Assembly (NCBI GenBank): GCA_027605045.1
Contig: JAQFWX010000082.1
Location: forward strand, 91,819-155,818
From: Phallus indusiatus
Lineage: Eukaryota; Basidiomycota; Agaricomycetes; Phallales; Phallaceae
DNA length: 64,000 nucleotides
Reading direction: 5' to 3'
Shown: piece after piece, positions 1 to 12,478 of the stretch
Numbering within the stretch: position 1 is the stretch's first letter
Layout of the letters: each line of letters opens with the position of its first letter
The notes under the pieces: model-generated
Told to the model about the DNA's origin: nothing
What the model saw: the letters and a program-made list of their open reading frames with translations, nothing else
Database searches by the model: none
Translations under genes and position numbers: made by a program

Positions 1-1121
1 ACGGTGATCCTTACAACTCATGCAATCAGTCCAGGGGCTTTTTGGTCAATGTTATCCCGTCACGTAAGTTTTTCGGTTGGCTCTGACACAAAAGTAACCG
101 AAAAGCGAGGGGGAATTTGATATAGTGGTTCATATACCGGCTTGGATTCCTGGCAACAGGTTCAAGCCCTTTGCGGCGAAAGTGCGAAAGATACACGAGC
201 AGTTGATCGGAAAGCCCTACGAGCATCTGAAAGAGAAAATTGTAAACAAATATTCATTCCTGTGCACATTTCTGACTTTAAAGGCTCACCATAGGATCGC
301 GGGGAAGCTGTTTCCTCGGTTGTCTCAAAAGCACTGGCAGACATTGCGCAAGCCGACTCGCTGGACCCTCAGAAGTTAGATGATATAAAAAAACTTGCCG
401 CTGTTATGTACGCTGGTGCGCATTACCACCTTTCTCTCGCCAATATAACCTCGATACCCATTGTCGTTATTTAGCTGGCGCAGATACGACCACAGCACCT
501 GTTCAATTTGCAGTTCTCAATGCCATTTTACGGCCTGAGATTCAGCAACGGGCACAGACAGAGCTTGATTCAGTTCTCGGCTCTCCAAATTCCAATGATT
601 TCAGACTTCCAACTTTTGAGGACGGTCCCGCTCTGCCATACATAACAGCATTAGTGAAAGAAAGCTTGCGCTGGATTCCGGTTCAACCCATTAGTCTTCC
701 GCATGCGTCTTTGGAAGAGGACGAATTTCGAGGATGGAGAATTCCGAAGGGCGCTGTTATCCTCCCGAACGCTTGGACGATGCTGCATGACGAGAAGACG
801 TATAAGGACCCGTTCACTTTCCGGCCAGAACGTTTTCTGACCAATGAAGCTTACGAAGCTGAGCCCGACCCTGGCGAATTCGGCGTATTTGGCTTTGGTA
901 GACGGTATGTAATAGTTTCGTGTTTTTCTTGCAGCAAGAGCGATACAAAGATTACATCATGGCTTAGCAAATGTCCGGGCGACCATATCGCCGAGAAGGT
1001 TATATGGATGGAGCTAGCATGCCTATTCGCCGCTTTCAATTTTATGCTACCTAAAGATGAAAAAGGGAGCACAATCGACATTTCCTATGCCACTATCCCC
1101 GGTAAAGAGTTTATTCTGTGA
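1..1121 (+). CDS. Cytochrome P450 monooxygenase, 5' end outside window
   Basis: Heme-thiolate monooxygenase. Only the C-terminal part is present, because the reading frame is already open at base 3. Visible P450 landmarks, in order: a segment ending HIPAWIPG, typical before helix F/G; the I-helix motif AAGADTT; the K-helix ExxR motif as ESLR (660-671); the PERF-type motif FRPERF; and the heme loop FGFGRR/KCPG, whose cysteine codon lies at 972-974. Introns of about 50-65 nt fall at 64-124, 251-294, near 420-470 and 905-967; the last one splits the heme-binding loop between RR and K. The frame ends with TGA at 1119-1121. This style is common in the large multicopy P450 families of agaricomycetes (CYP64/OrdA-like by general look), but I cannot assign a substrate. 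It is convergent with the IleRS gene. Confidence 0.92.
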
Positions 1122-1396
1122 GCATACTTCAGAAACACTCAGACGCAGGAACAAAATCTGAGACGAACTCTTCTTGCAGTCACCCACCCTCTTATCCATG
1201 TTCCATCACTGTGCGTTCGAAAATAGTGGAAGAACGCATTTACATGACGAACGTATAGAACTGGTGTTATTTGCGCAGCTTGCCCTTCTACATTGGAATC
1301 GCCCACTTGGCGATATGTAGCTGACTAGTGGCGATGTATTTATTTATTCCGTGATAATAGTAAGAGATGAATCTACAACACAAAAAAATTATTTGG

Positions 1397-4300
1397 TTAC
1401 GGTTTAACCAGTGTCAACCTGAACCTGATTTCTGCAATCTCTTGATCCTCGCTGATCACTTGACCTCTGAGCGGGGGTTGTTCATTCTTCAGGGTAGCTT
1501 TCAAGGCTTTACGGATCATCTCCTCATATTCGCTCGCGGCCTTCTTCAAATCTTCAGCGTCTGATTCATTTTCAAAGACATAAAACATGTCAACGTCATC
1601 CGTGGGTTGCAAGTTGGCTTTCTTTCGCAGCCGTTGCACCCGGTTAATCAATTCTCGAGCGAGACCTTCACCGATTAGCTCCGAGTGCACTTGAATGTCG
1701 AGTACAACCACAACATCGTTATCCGAATTGGCGGAGAATATACCTTCGCTGCTCTCGGGATGTTCTACGTAGCGCGAAACGGCCAGATCACCCTGAACAA
1801 GCTCGATACCTCCCACTACGATAGTGCCTGTTTCAAGGTAACGTTTAACATCCTCGGAAGATAAGGAAGGCAGGCCATTTTTGACTAGGTTTATGTCCTT
1901 CCGAAGCTTTTTACCAAGGACCGGCCAATCGGCTGTGGCTTTGTATTTGACACCAGCGCGAGCCTCGTCCGAGCTAAAAATCACGTCTCTGACGTTCAAC
2001 TCGGATCGTATATATCTCTGCAGAGGACTGATGTCTTCCAGATAATGCTCATCCGGGTGAAATATGAGCAATTCTCGTAATGGCGTCTATTTTGGAAAAA
2101 AAAAAAGGAGATATTAATAACGGATCAAGGCGCTGCGTTCCATATATGCTTGCCTTGAAAGGTACGTTGTGCTTGTCCCGAAGAGTTCTAGTCAGCTCGA
2201 TCACGGCTTGCATTCGTTTGACTTTCCGTTCAATGTTCTCATCCAGGTATTGATCTTTGACTTCTGGGAAGCGTAGGAAATGTACCGACCGTGTGTCTTC
2301 TTCTGAAATGGACTGAACTGGAATGAACGGTCTGAGTCCTTGGTATAGACTTTCGGTTAAAAAAGGCGTATAAGAAGACTAACGGAATAGATTTCAGTAT
2401 TTTCAGCGAGTCGTAAATGAAGGAAAAATACCATTGTTCTACATAGCGTGAATAACGTCTCAAATAGCGTGTTCAAAGCCCGGATGGTTTCGTCTTTTCC
2501 GTCTTCGCCCTTAAGTCGTTTACGGTTAAATCGGATATACCAATTTGTGAGTTCGTCAATAAGATCCAAAAGGCGAGGAACGATAGTGTATAAACGGTAC
2601 GCAGCCATCTCTTCCCTGACAAGTTTGATGAGAGATTGACAGCGAGCCAAAATCCATCGGTCCATGACATTCTCAGATTGTAGGGAGTGAGCATCATAGA
2701 CGAACGAGTGTCCTTCTTCCTTCTGTAAAAGATTGACTTGTCCGAGGAAAAAGCGAAACGAGTTCAACCACGGCAATAACACTCGGGAAACTACTTCTCG
2801 GACTCCTTCTTCTCTGAACCTCAGGTTCTCCCCGCGGACAATGGGCGAGTTGACTAAAAACATTCTAGTAGCATCCGCACCATATTGATCAATGATTAAG
2901 TTCGGATCTGGATAATTCTTCAAACTTTTGCTCATCTTCTTGCCATCTCTGATTGGGGTTAAACAGATGGTTTAATAGATTGAGCGAACGCGACTCACGC
3001 TGCTAAGACCAGACCCGTTACGATGAGGTTTTTCCACGGTGCGGTCTGAAACAAGTGAGTTGAAAGTACCAACAGAGTATAAAACCATCCTCTGGTTTGA
3101 TCAATCCCTTCTGAAACAAAATCAGCCGGAAAAGTCTCCTCGAACTTCTGCTTGTTTTGAAAGGGATAGTGTTGCTGAGCATACGGCATGCTAAAAGCGA
3201 ATTATAGCTGAAAAAAATTAGACAAATGTACCTGACTCACCTTCCTGATTCGAACCAGCAATCAAAAACTTCCTCGACGCGTTTCAGTTGACCTTTTCCA
3301 AGCTTTGACGGTATAGTTATGTGGTCAATTTTATCTCGGTGGAGATCGGTGATGTTTTTAACTCCAGAGAGCTCCTCTAATTCTTGAATGGAGCCTACAC
3401 ATACAATCTAAGTTATTAACTTCAGTGGCGGAGCAAATCAACTCGGTCTCAACCGAACGAACCTCCTCAAAGTCATCACTAACCCACAATGGAATAGGAG
3501 TCCCCCAATACCTATTGCGGGAGACATTCCAATCTCTGGCATTAGATATCCAATTTCCAAAACGTTTATCCCCAACGTTTTGCGGTACCCTGCGAAACGA
3601 ATTAGTTGGACGATACCCATTAACGGATATTTTTTCTACCATCTAGTTTCTGTGTTGTTTGCGACTAATTGATCTACGATGGGTCGAACGCGGACAAACC
3701 ATGCCGGAACTGCACGATAAATAAGAGGTGTCCCAGATCTGAGCAAAGTCAACGAAGCGTGGTTGGAAGTTGCAGATAAACTCACCTCCAACAAAATGGA
3801 TACTGGTGTTGGATAGTCGATTGAACAACCAATTTACCCCTTTCCTTCAAATGTTTTTGAATGGCTTTATCAGCAATCTAACTCCGTTTTCAAATTTGAC
3901 TGCAAACGTAGGAGAGAGGCCAGAAACCGACCTTGACATGTTCGCCAACAAAATCGTAGACCTCTTTCGTAAATCGTCCTGCGTCATCCACAGGACAAGG
4001 TGGCATTTCGTCCGGACGAATAATTCCATTAGCTATAGCGATACGATGATCATCGTCACCGAACGCGGGAGCTTGATGGACGATCCCAGTGCCGTCTTCG
4101 CTAGTAACATATTCGTCGACCACAACTCGAAAAGCGCGATCCTCGAACTTGTGAGCCGCAGATAATCAGAATAACAGAAAAATATAAGATCTCGACGTAA
4201 TTGCATACTTGTTCAGTAAAGTATTCGAACAACGGTGTATATCTCCAGCCTTTCATGTCCGCGCCTTGGAATTGACCGATTCGTTTGAATTTTGCCTTCT

Positions 4301-5306
4301 TCGGGTCTTTATAAAGCGTTCCCAAAAGACTCTCGTGTATAATAAAATTTTCATCACGCTGCTCGTCGTGAATTTTGATGTAATTAAACTTGGGGTGGAC
4401 ACATAAGGCAAGGTTAGACGGAAGGGTCCAAGGAGTAGTTGTCCACGCCAGCAAAGAAGTTTTGGGATCATCCACCAAGGTAAATGAAACAGTAACTGGT
4501 CATTATATCATGAATGTTATGAATTGCGTACTTGTATGCAATGGGTTAAGCACGCACTTGCTGGATCGGCTACATCTTTAAAATTTTGACCCGCTTCAAA
4601 ATTTGATAGTGGAGTTGTTAAGGCGGTAGAATAGGGCATAACACGTAGTCCCCGATATACCAAATTTTTCTTGTATAATTCGCTGAATACCCACCAGACC
4701 GATTCCATGAACGAGATGTTTAAGGTCTTGTAGTCATTATCGAAGTCGATCCACCGCCCCATTCTCTCAACAGTTGCGCGCCATTCGGCAGAATATCTCA
4801 TGACAATCTTGCGACATTCTTCATTGTACTTTCCAATCCCCATCTTCATCACATCGGCTTTTCCAGTGATACCTAATTTTTTATCGATCTCATGTTCCAC
4901 AGGAAGACCATGTGTATCCCACCCAAACCGCCGTTCAACGTAAAATCCACTAGCGGTTGCATGACGAGTGACAATATCCTAGAAAAAAAGAATTACCGAG
5001 GTCAAGGTATACGATAAGGTAAATTTAGCAACGTCTGGTGACGAACCTTGATGGTCCCAGCTAGAAGGTGACCGTAGTGTGGTAAGCCAGTGGCAAATGG
5101 GGGGCCATCGTAGAAAGAATATTTTGGACAATTTTCTGTTAATTTTAAAGACGTTTTGAACGCATCGATCTCTCTCCAGTATGCGATAATCTTCTCCTCT
5201 TCCTTCGGAAAGCTGAATGGGGCGGAAACTGGAGAGATCGGGTTAAAATAATGCTATCGATCGAAATCGAAATCGAGAACGAACTATCATGCTGAGGAAA
5301 AGCCAT
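1397..5306 (-). CDS. ILS1: Isoleucyl-tRNA synthetase, cytosolic
   Basis: Class I aminoacyl-tRNA synthetase that charges tRNA-Ile in the cytosol. The start is ATG at 5306; a short first exon (MAFPQHD) splices to a conserved region reading [12 protein letters not shown]. The class I signature appears as PHYGHLLAG (HxGH form) near 5065, followed by [19 protein letters not shown] and [12 protein letters not shown], which closely follow eukaryotic cytosolic IleRS. The KMSKS loop reads [11 protein letters not shown] (2935 downward). The editing (CP1) region includes [12 protein letters not shown]. The C-terminal tRNA-binding part ends in RFRLTLVKP with the stop at 1397. There are several short introns. 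Absence of a mitochondrial presequence and the eukaryotic-type sequence argue for the cytosolic enzyme. It is divergent from uL14m, with 161 bp between the start codons. Confidence 0.96.
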
Positions 5307-5467
5307 GTTTTGGAGAACCTGGAAGAAGACAGTGACTCAGTGAACTCGGAATATATAAATGGTTTGCCAAAACGAGTCACTGTTCTGTCGGCAAGCAAAG
5401 AATTGTGGGAAATTCGATGCAGAGCGCACCCACAGGCACCTACATATAGACGGACGGCCCTTTCCTC
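5307..5467. promoter_or_regulatory. Bidirectional promoter, IleRS / uL14m
   Basis: Only 161 bp separate the two divergent start codons, so both promoters must overlap here. I see no clear TATA box. Both genes serve translation (cytosolic and mitochondrial), so co-regulation is plausible but inferred. Confidence 0.45.
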
Positions 5468-6076
5468 ATGATTGGCCTTAAAGGCAGACTGAATGTCAGT
5501 CCGTCTGACGTTTTCTGCTGCACCTAAACTCATATATCTTTTCAGATTATCGACAACACCGGCGCATTGATCGCGGAATGTGTCAACGTGTTGAAGCACA
5601 AGGTCAACGACGGATTTGCGACAGTTGGAGACGAAATAGTTGTTGTTGTGAACAAAGCGAGGCCATTGCCCCCAACCAGTGTCAGCAGGTAATTACTGAG
5701 TTCGATCTATTTTTCAAAGCTACAACGCACCGTCTTGTTAGTGCCATTAAAGTTCGAAAAGGTGACGTCAGGAGAGCTGTTGTTGTCCGGACGAGAAAGC
5801 CAGTACGAAGGCCAGATGGTAGGCTCGTTCGGTGAGAGTCTCACGCGTGGTAAAGATGCATTTCAATTGACTCATTTACTTCATTAGCTTCGACGACAAT
5901 GCCGCAATTCTACTAAATAACAAGCGGGAGATGTTGGGAACTCGAATAGGTGGTGTTGTCAGCGCAGACTTGAGGAATCGTGGGTGGACGAAAATAGTCA
6001 GCTTAGCCCCCAAGGTTAGTTATAATGTAGTTTATATAAGAGCCAAAGCCTTTGAATCGCCTGATAGGTCTTATAA
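5468..6076 (+). CDS. MRPL38: Mitochondrial large-subunit ribosomal protein uL14m
   Basis: Mitoribosomal protein of the uL14 family (bacterial L14, yeast Mrpl38). The ATG at 5468 gives MIGLKGRLN, joined over an intron to [15 protein letters not shown], which matches the family start in which L14 begins almost directly with its beta-barrel. Further landmarks are [32 protein letters not shown] and [13 protein letters not shown], ending SLAPKVL and TAA (6074-6076). Introns lie near 5498-5547, 5680-5730, 5832-5887 and 6015-6067. The second uses a donor that is not obvious: a GTGTCA donor keeps the frame, whereas the stronger-looking GTAATT does not. The short length (about 140 aa) and near-absent presequence fit the yeast protein. 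Its stop is only 56 bp from the Utp22 stop. Confidence 0.9.
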
Positions 6077-6132
6077 GCAATGCCGTTGGGGTTTTTTATC
6101 TCTCCAATTATATCAAATAGATAGTCACTCAA

Positions 6133-9100
6133 TTATTTATTACAATAAGAGATACTTTTAATAATGCCTTCGCCTATTCGTTGAATTTCAGACATAATGG
6201 CCTCTTTATTCAACGTGACCAGACCGGTATTTTTCACTTTCTGCGAGGATATAAATATCATACAATGACTTGGGACTTCAGGAAAAATTAACTCACGTCT
6301 TGGTTTCTCCTATCCTCAAAAATCGGACTCGAAGAATATCCTAGATAAACCTTCCATTGTTTTGGGGTGCCGAGATCCGGGTGCCAAGTACCTCCAATTA
6401 CTGTCCCACCGTAAACGTCGTAAAAGAATTCAATGACGTCCGAATATGTATGCTAATATTATATAGCATTTCTGTCATTTGTATATCATAAGGTCCAAAT
6501 TATAAATCACGTACTTGCAAATCACGGTAAAAGGCCTCTGCAGGATTAAACTCAACCCGGACGCTATTCTGTTTATTGACATCGTGCAGATCCAAGTTCA
6601 CATATCCACTAGTCCACACAGAAGGTGAGGGGTGAATTCCTTCCCAGTAACGAGTGACAGCGTCGGTATTCAAATGGAGCAAGAAATCGTAGTCTTCAGT
6701 TGGATGAACAAATAGTGACTGAGGAGAAATATTAAATGATGGTATTGACGAGTCAACATGAAAAGATGCACAAACCTTAAAAGAGAAATTAGATCCTCCC
6801 GATATCACCTTCATCAAGGCTTGTGCTAAGCTTTTGATCCGAGAAGAAACAAGAGGTGTGATGGTATCACACCATATGGCTCCGGAGGGATCTTCTAAAG
6901 TAGCTATCCGCCAACTCCCTTGCCCGGCTTGAATTTCAATAGATTTGACATTATCATTGCCTTCATCTTGCTTCTGTGTCTCGCCATCCCGAACTTCCTC
7001 AAACAGTTTTACATACAGGACTCCGTCCCATCTTGAAAGAAAGTCTAAAACTCTCGTGAAACCACGTCTGGCGGTAGCTGGGATATCATGTGTATTGCTC
7101 AGGTATACACCAATGCAAATCAGCTCGATGGCTTCATCTCTCACTCGGCTACCAACCCAATGTGATGCCAACCACCGCTTGACCAGGCGGATGGTAAATG
7201 AAAGGGAAGGATACTTGTGGTGAAGTGCAAGAACAGCTGAGTGATACTGAGGAGAGTATATGAAAAATCTGTTATAGTTTTCCAATGATTTTTGAGCTTT
7301 TGATCGTTCGTGGAAAGACGCCGGTGTAAAGCCAGGACGATTAAAAACGTTACTTGTTTCGCTAAGCAACATGGCCTCCCTTTCATGCCATATGTATGCA
7401 TGGAAAGCCCATCCGTCTATCAGAACTTCGAGTGCAGGGAGGCTTTCGGCTATCGAGTTCGTTCCGCCGCTCCCGGCAGCACGAGGTATCACGACCCGAG
7501 CATGGTACTTCTTGTCTTGTTTCATGAAACCTCTAGCCATTCCTTCCAGTAAAGCCATCTTTGCCCGCTGAATAGCTTGGATGTCGTCTGGCCATCGGGA
7601 GGAGCGTTCGAGTTGGAGAATAACTCTGAATGCGGACAGATAAGATACGGAAGGGTGAAAGCCTACTGAAGATGATACCATTGCAGGAACAAGAACCGGG
7701 CAAGGTGGTAGAACAGACATATATCGCAATGCAGGAGAAGAAGGTTTGGTTACAACTAAAGAAAGAACAAGACCCCCATTTTCCTCCAGTGCTTTGAGCT
7801 CTTTTGAGAATTTGTCATATGCCTTCATAGCATCCGTAAAAGCGCAATCTCCCCGACCCGTGATTGAACCACGAGCTGGCGGTGTAATAACACTTCCGTA
7901 GTCTGCATTGAGTATAGTGACACCATTCGGAGTCTGTAGACCGAACTTAAGTTTGAGAATATACAGGACAATTTTAACGGGGGTAGATTCTCGGTCCTCC
8001 GTACGGATAACGCCATCATCCCATACACAGCTATAGAGAATGCGGCCATCTTTGAAGCGGCGCAGATCTGCCTTCGGTCCCCAAAACGCGCGGAAAGCTT
8101 CTTGTTGACTCTCCGGTGCATCCACTGACGGCCCATGGTCTACAAGCTGTAATGCGGATACTGGATCATAGATAATCCCAACGGTGACGCTATCAAGTTC
8201 TGAGGGGAGGCACGAAGTGATTGAACGTAGACTGGATCTCGAATGCAGGGCAACGACAACCTTAGCTCGAGATCCAAGCGCCTGTTTGATAGTTGAAAGA
8301 AGTAAATCTATAAGAAAGTGAAAAGTTGTAGGAAAATCCGCAGACAGCGGCGGGACTTTGCATTGCATCTGAGAAAGTTTGACACTACGAAGACAATCAG
8401 GTAATGTGACGTCAACTTTCGTAAAGAGCATTTCATACCCTATGATACAATCAAATCTTGTGTGTGGTTCACGCATGTCAGTCATGAAAACGGTGCTAAA
8501 GGGATCGTCGACCGTGTCAAGGGCGTGCAATGTTACTTCCGCATCTCGCGCCAGCTAGCCAGGCCAATGAAAGAAAGCAAAATTACATAACATGATAACA
8601 CAATAACTTGTTGAAACATACCAACTGAAGCGAGGAGAGGGGCACTCCTGCCAGCATATTCACCAACCCGGTGGGATCGACAAAAACAGGACCGGGAATT
8701 TTTATCCAACTTGATGCATCAAACTAAAAATGATCTTCAATAATTCGGAATATAGTTAACGGCAATATTATCATTACTGTCAGGTTTGTCTTAATATTCC
8801 GCATAAATACCGGTTCTCGCTCCCAATCATGTTTTGCTGTGACGTACGTAAAACTTGCAGATGAAGATTTATTGACTAAGGGTTTTCACGTACAAAGAAA
8901 ATCAAGAGCCCCTCTGAATAGCTGATACGAACTTATTCCGGTCCCGAGGGTAGATCGAATCGCTTTCTTCGCCGTATGTGCTGATGGCTCCTCTCCGAGG
9001 AGCAGAACGTTGAGAACACAAATCCACCAAGCACCCAAACGTTCGAAACCATGAATACAGTACTTGCTCCGATGAATATTGACATCAGAAGCAGCACTGG

Positions 9101-10344
9101 GCGCAGTATACGAACCAGAGCCATAACCTCGTTGATTCCCCCAGACTTTAAGCAGGGCTAATGCTTCACGTACAGCAGGAACAGTATCAAGAAGGTGGTG
9201 AGATCTAAGCAGGATGCCTCTGAATGTTGAACCAAAAACACTTCCAAGTGCACTATTGTATATTGGGCTGGGTAGATTTGCCGTGACTTGATCATCTGAA
9301 TTCCCTGAAGTACGCATGTTCGACTGGGAAGGTAGGAGACGTCGCAGCGGTATTGGATTATCATCGGTGGCAACAAGTATGATACGTATCGCGGCGTTCA
9401 ATTTGGATAAATTACCTTTTTCAAAATTTCTCAGAAAAACAATAGCACTTCTGGGGAAATATTAATTACCTGATCTTGTTACTAGTACCAAATTCGTTAA
9501 ACGAGGGTCATCTTCTGGGGATTCGTATAAAATGCCAAAATCAAATCGAGAATAAGAAAGTGCCGCAGCAACACAAGCTAGATAAAATGCACGCTTGTGA
9601 AAAAATCTCGAATTCCGGTAATCTTTCTCTTGAAAAATATCCTAGAAGATGAATTATTACTAAACACAAACCACATTTATTGATTCTTACTGATGGCATT
9701 TCAACAGCCAAATCCACGACAAACCAGTTTTTCTCTGGTCTTTTGAAAGCTGTTTTTGTAGCCCAACTTCCTACGACGTTGAGTCTGACGGGAGCTTTAA
9801 AGGTTACGTTCCACGCTGTGGAACGCGTTGGTTGTGGTACAGGATATGGTATGGCTATTGGAACAGCAGTTTGCTCCCTCCTCGCCCGGAAAGCCAAAAG
9901 CGAGTCGGCGCCATCCAAAGGGTGAATGGGGTCGATGGTGGGTAGTGAAAGAAAAAACGGATACAAGTCGTGGATGATCTTCTCAAGTTCTGGGATGTAT
10001 TTTTCTTTTGGGTATATCGACTGTACCAGGGAGTCGAGCTGAAATTGACTTTAGCAAACTTCAAGGTGATAGAAATTATTTACCTGGGTTTTGAATGAGT
10101 TGTTCTTGTAAAGATTTTCCGCTTCGTTAATAGCTCGTAATTCAGAAGACGAGGGTAAAGGATTTTTATGCTTAATGTCTCGAAAATCATTCGCATTTTT
10201 CTCAGCCTAATGATCGAATAACTTGGGACAAAAAGCGGAAGATGACGAAAAAAAAAGACATACCGTTGAAGCTGATTTTTTAAGTGAGGGACCTTCTCGC
10301 TCATCCTCGAGCACATCAACCGCAGCTTCTATTTTTCGCTTCAT
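6133..10344 (-). CDS. UTP22: U3 snoRNP protein Utp22 (NOL6/Nrap family)
   Basis: Nucleolar RNA-associated protein of the SSU processome (UtpC module), needed for 18S rRNA maturation. The start ATG is at 10344 ([15 protein letters not shown]). The N-terminal exons read Lys/Asp-rich, then the Nrap nucleotidyltransferase-like fold follows. Family hallmarks are [17 protein letters not shown] (about 8050-8100), [14 protein letters not shown] with [14 protein letters not shown], and the C-terminal [17 protein letters not shown]. The long uninterrupted exon at about 6500-8530 carries most of the protein; the 3' end has two short exons ending at TAA (6133-6135). As is usual for Nrap proteins it looks non-catalytic, but I did not check the active-site residues. 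It is tail-to-tail with uL14m (56 bp) and head-to-head with the C9-methyltransferase gene. Confidence 0.94.
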
Positions 10345-10527
10345 TATTACAAAAAGACAGATTCACGGCGGGAAGAGGTACATGATGTAAATCAATGTAT
10401 TATGTAAATTCTTCAAGCGAGGCACGTGACAGGTAGTCGAAACCACACGCGCCCACGGCGTCAAACTGGCCAAAGGCCTTTTTAAAAAAGACGAGGCGTT
10501 TCACTTTCGATCCTCAACCACACCACT
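10345..10527. promoter_or_regulatory. Bidirectional promoter, UTP22 / sphingolipid methyltransferase
   Basis: A 183-bp spacer between divergent starts. It contains a perfect CACGTG palindrome (10423-10428), an E-box type site bound by bHLH factors in fungi, and an A/T-rich TTTAAAAAA stretch near 10482 that could act as a TATA element for the rightward gene. Confidence 0.45.
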
Positions 10528-12300
10528 ATGACTGTTCGACTGACGTCGACCCCTGCTATTAAAAACGCTCCTGAAGCGGGAATCGCAGAGGGTAATGGTA
10601 GCTTCTCTAATACCCATCTTGCTATTCTTGTCTTTGCTGTTCCATGGCTGCTGAAACGCATGCTTCCTCTCGTCAACCGAGGCGGTTTTTATACGTATTG
10701 GTTCTTGTTTTTCATTTGTGGTATCCCCGTTACAATAGCCTATTGGACGGTTATGAGTATGTACGGTCCAAGAAAAAACGAGAAAGTTATTTTGCCCGGA
10801 AAACCCGTCGAGGATTATATTGAAATCAAGGACTTGGAGCTAAAACAACACTACGGGGGTGCAAACAAAATTCCTATGCAAGTATTTCACGATGCGTATT
10901 TTGATGGAAAGGTTGATTTCAAGGGTAGGATATATTTGCATAATACATTTAACATGCTCAATCTTTCATAACAGGCGACGTTTTGGATGTTTTGGAGTAT
11001 CGTCACGACTGGGCTAGGTTTAATTTTACGTATGAATTATTTAAATACGTCTTGACACGGTTAATTCCGGACGTCATATTCCACACTCAAAACCAAGATG
11101 AAGATCAAGTTCGTGAAAATTATGATCGTATGTACTCTGTCACGTTATGCTTATCTCATGGCTCAAGAGCTTTTCTTAGGAGGAGACACGTTTTATGAAG
11201 CTTTTCTTGGACCGCGTATGGTCTACACGTCGGGTATCGTTCTGGATCTTGACCGGGAGGAGACTTTGGAAGAACTTCAAGACAATAAGCTTACTGTGGT
11301 TTGCGAGAAGTTGAATTTGAACGCTGAAGACAGACTCCTTGATATTGGCTGTGGCTGGGGAACACTCTGCGCGTTTGCTGCAAAAAATTACGGATGCGAT
11401 GTCACTGGAATTACGGTTGCAAAAACACAGACTGAGTATGGTAATAACCGAATTTCCTCCAACGGCTGCGATCCTCAACGCGCCCGTATCATATGCACCG
11501 ACTATCGAGATATCCAGTATACGAAGGGTCAATTCACCAAGATAGTATCCCTAGAGATGGCAGAGGTATGCATGTCTTTTCTGGGGCGTCGCATTTCCAT
11601 CCTAAATAATTTCTAGCATGTGGGTATCCGGAGATACGGATCCTTTTTGGCTCAGGTTTATGACATGTTGGACGATGACGGTATCTTTGTTTTCCAAGTT
11701 GCCGGCATCCGTCCCCACTGGCAATATGAAGACTTGATTTGGTATGAATCTATCAAGCATATAAGCGCATATAGTTGATTAAACGGTTCGTACAGGGGCT
11801 TTTCATGAACAAATACGTATTTCCTGGCGCGGATGCAAGCTGTTCATTGGGATGGGTGGTGACACAGCTTGAGGCGGCCGGTTTTGAAGTAAAAAACATC
11901 GACGTTCTTGGTGTTCATTACTCGGCTACGATTTACCGTTGGTATAAAAATTGGGTCTCTAATAAGGATAAAGTCATCGCCGAATATGGAGAAAGGTGGT
12001 ATAGGATTTGGGTCTTCTTTTTAGCATATTCTGTCATTATCCCTCGGTAAGCGACTTTTGGGCGTCTCGACACTTGGGTCACGGCATATGTTTATTTTGT
12101 TCACTAGCAATGGTGGAGCGTCTGTGTACCAGTTTACGTTACACAAGAATTTGAATGCATATCCTCGAATTGAAGGCGTCAGAAATCATTCATCTATCAA
12201 GGTTACGCCATCCCGTGAAATACAGTATGTGTTTCCCTTTCTTTATTCCTGCGACTTGGTATATAATATTAAGCCTCCGTTTAACAGGCCTGTCCTTTAG
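10528..12300 (+). CDS. MTS1: Sphingolipid C9-methyltransferase
   Basis: SAM-dependent enzyme that adds the C9 methyl group to the sphingoid base of fungal glucosylceramide, in the ER membrane. The ATG at 10528 opens a protein with two hydrophobic segments near residues 30-50 and 55-75 (LAILVFAVPWLLKRM and WFLFFICGIPVTIAYW), then a cyclopropane-fatty-acid-synthase-type methyltransferase domain. The SAM motif is LLDIGCGWGTL (about 11336-11368), with upstream FLGPRMVYTSGI and downstream FTKIVSLEMAEHVG. The C-terminal region has GVHYSATIYRWYKNW and LHKNLNAYPRIEG, both characteristic of this enzyme rather than of plain CFA synthases. Introns interrupt at about 10925-10974, 11129-11180, 11563-11616, 11743-11793 and 12048-12108. 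Stop TAG is at 12298-12300. A second sphingolipid gene, the SPT small subunit, lies about 5 kb downstream on the same strand. Confidence 0.95.
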
Positions 12301-12478
12301 GAACAGCAGGAATTTATCGTCATTATACCCGCTTGCGATAAATCTTCTATAGTCGGTGATTCGATCACTTAGACATCGAAAACTTCATGCTTCTGTGAAA
12401 TAGATTTAATTTAGTCTGGAGCTATCTACGTTACATCCGCATAATAATTTGGGGCTGATTGACAATATATTTCCGTGG

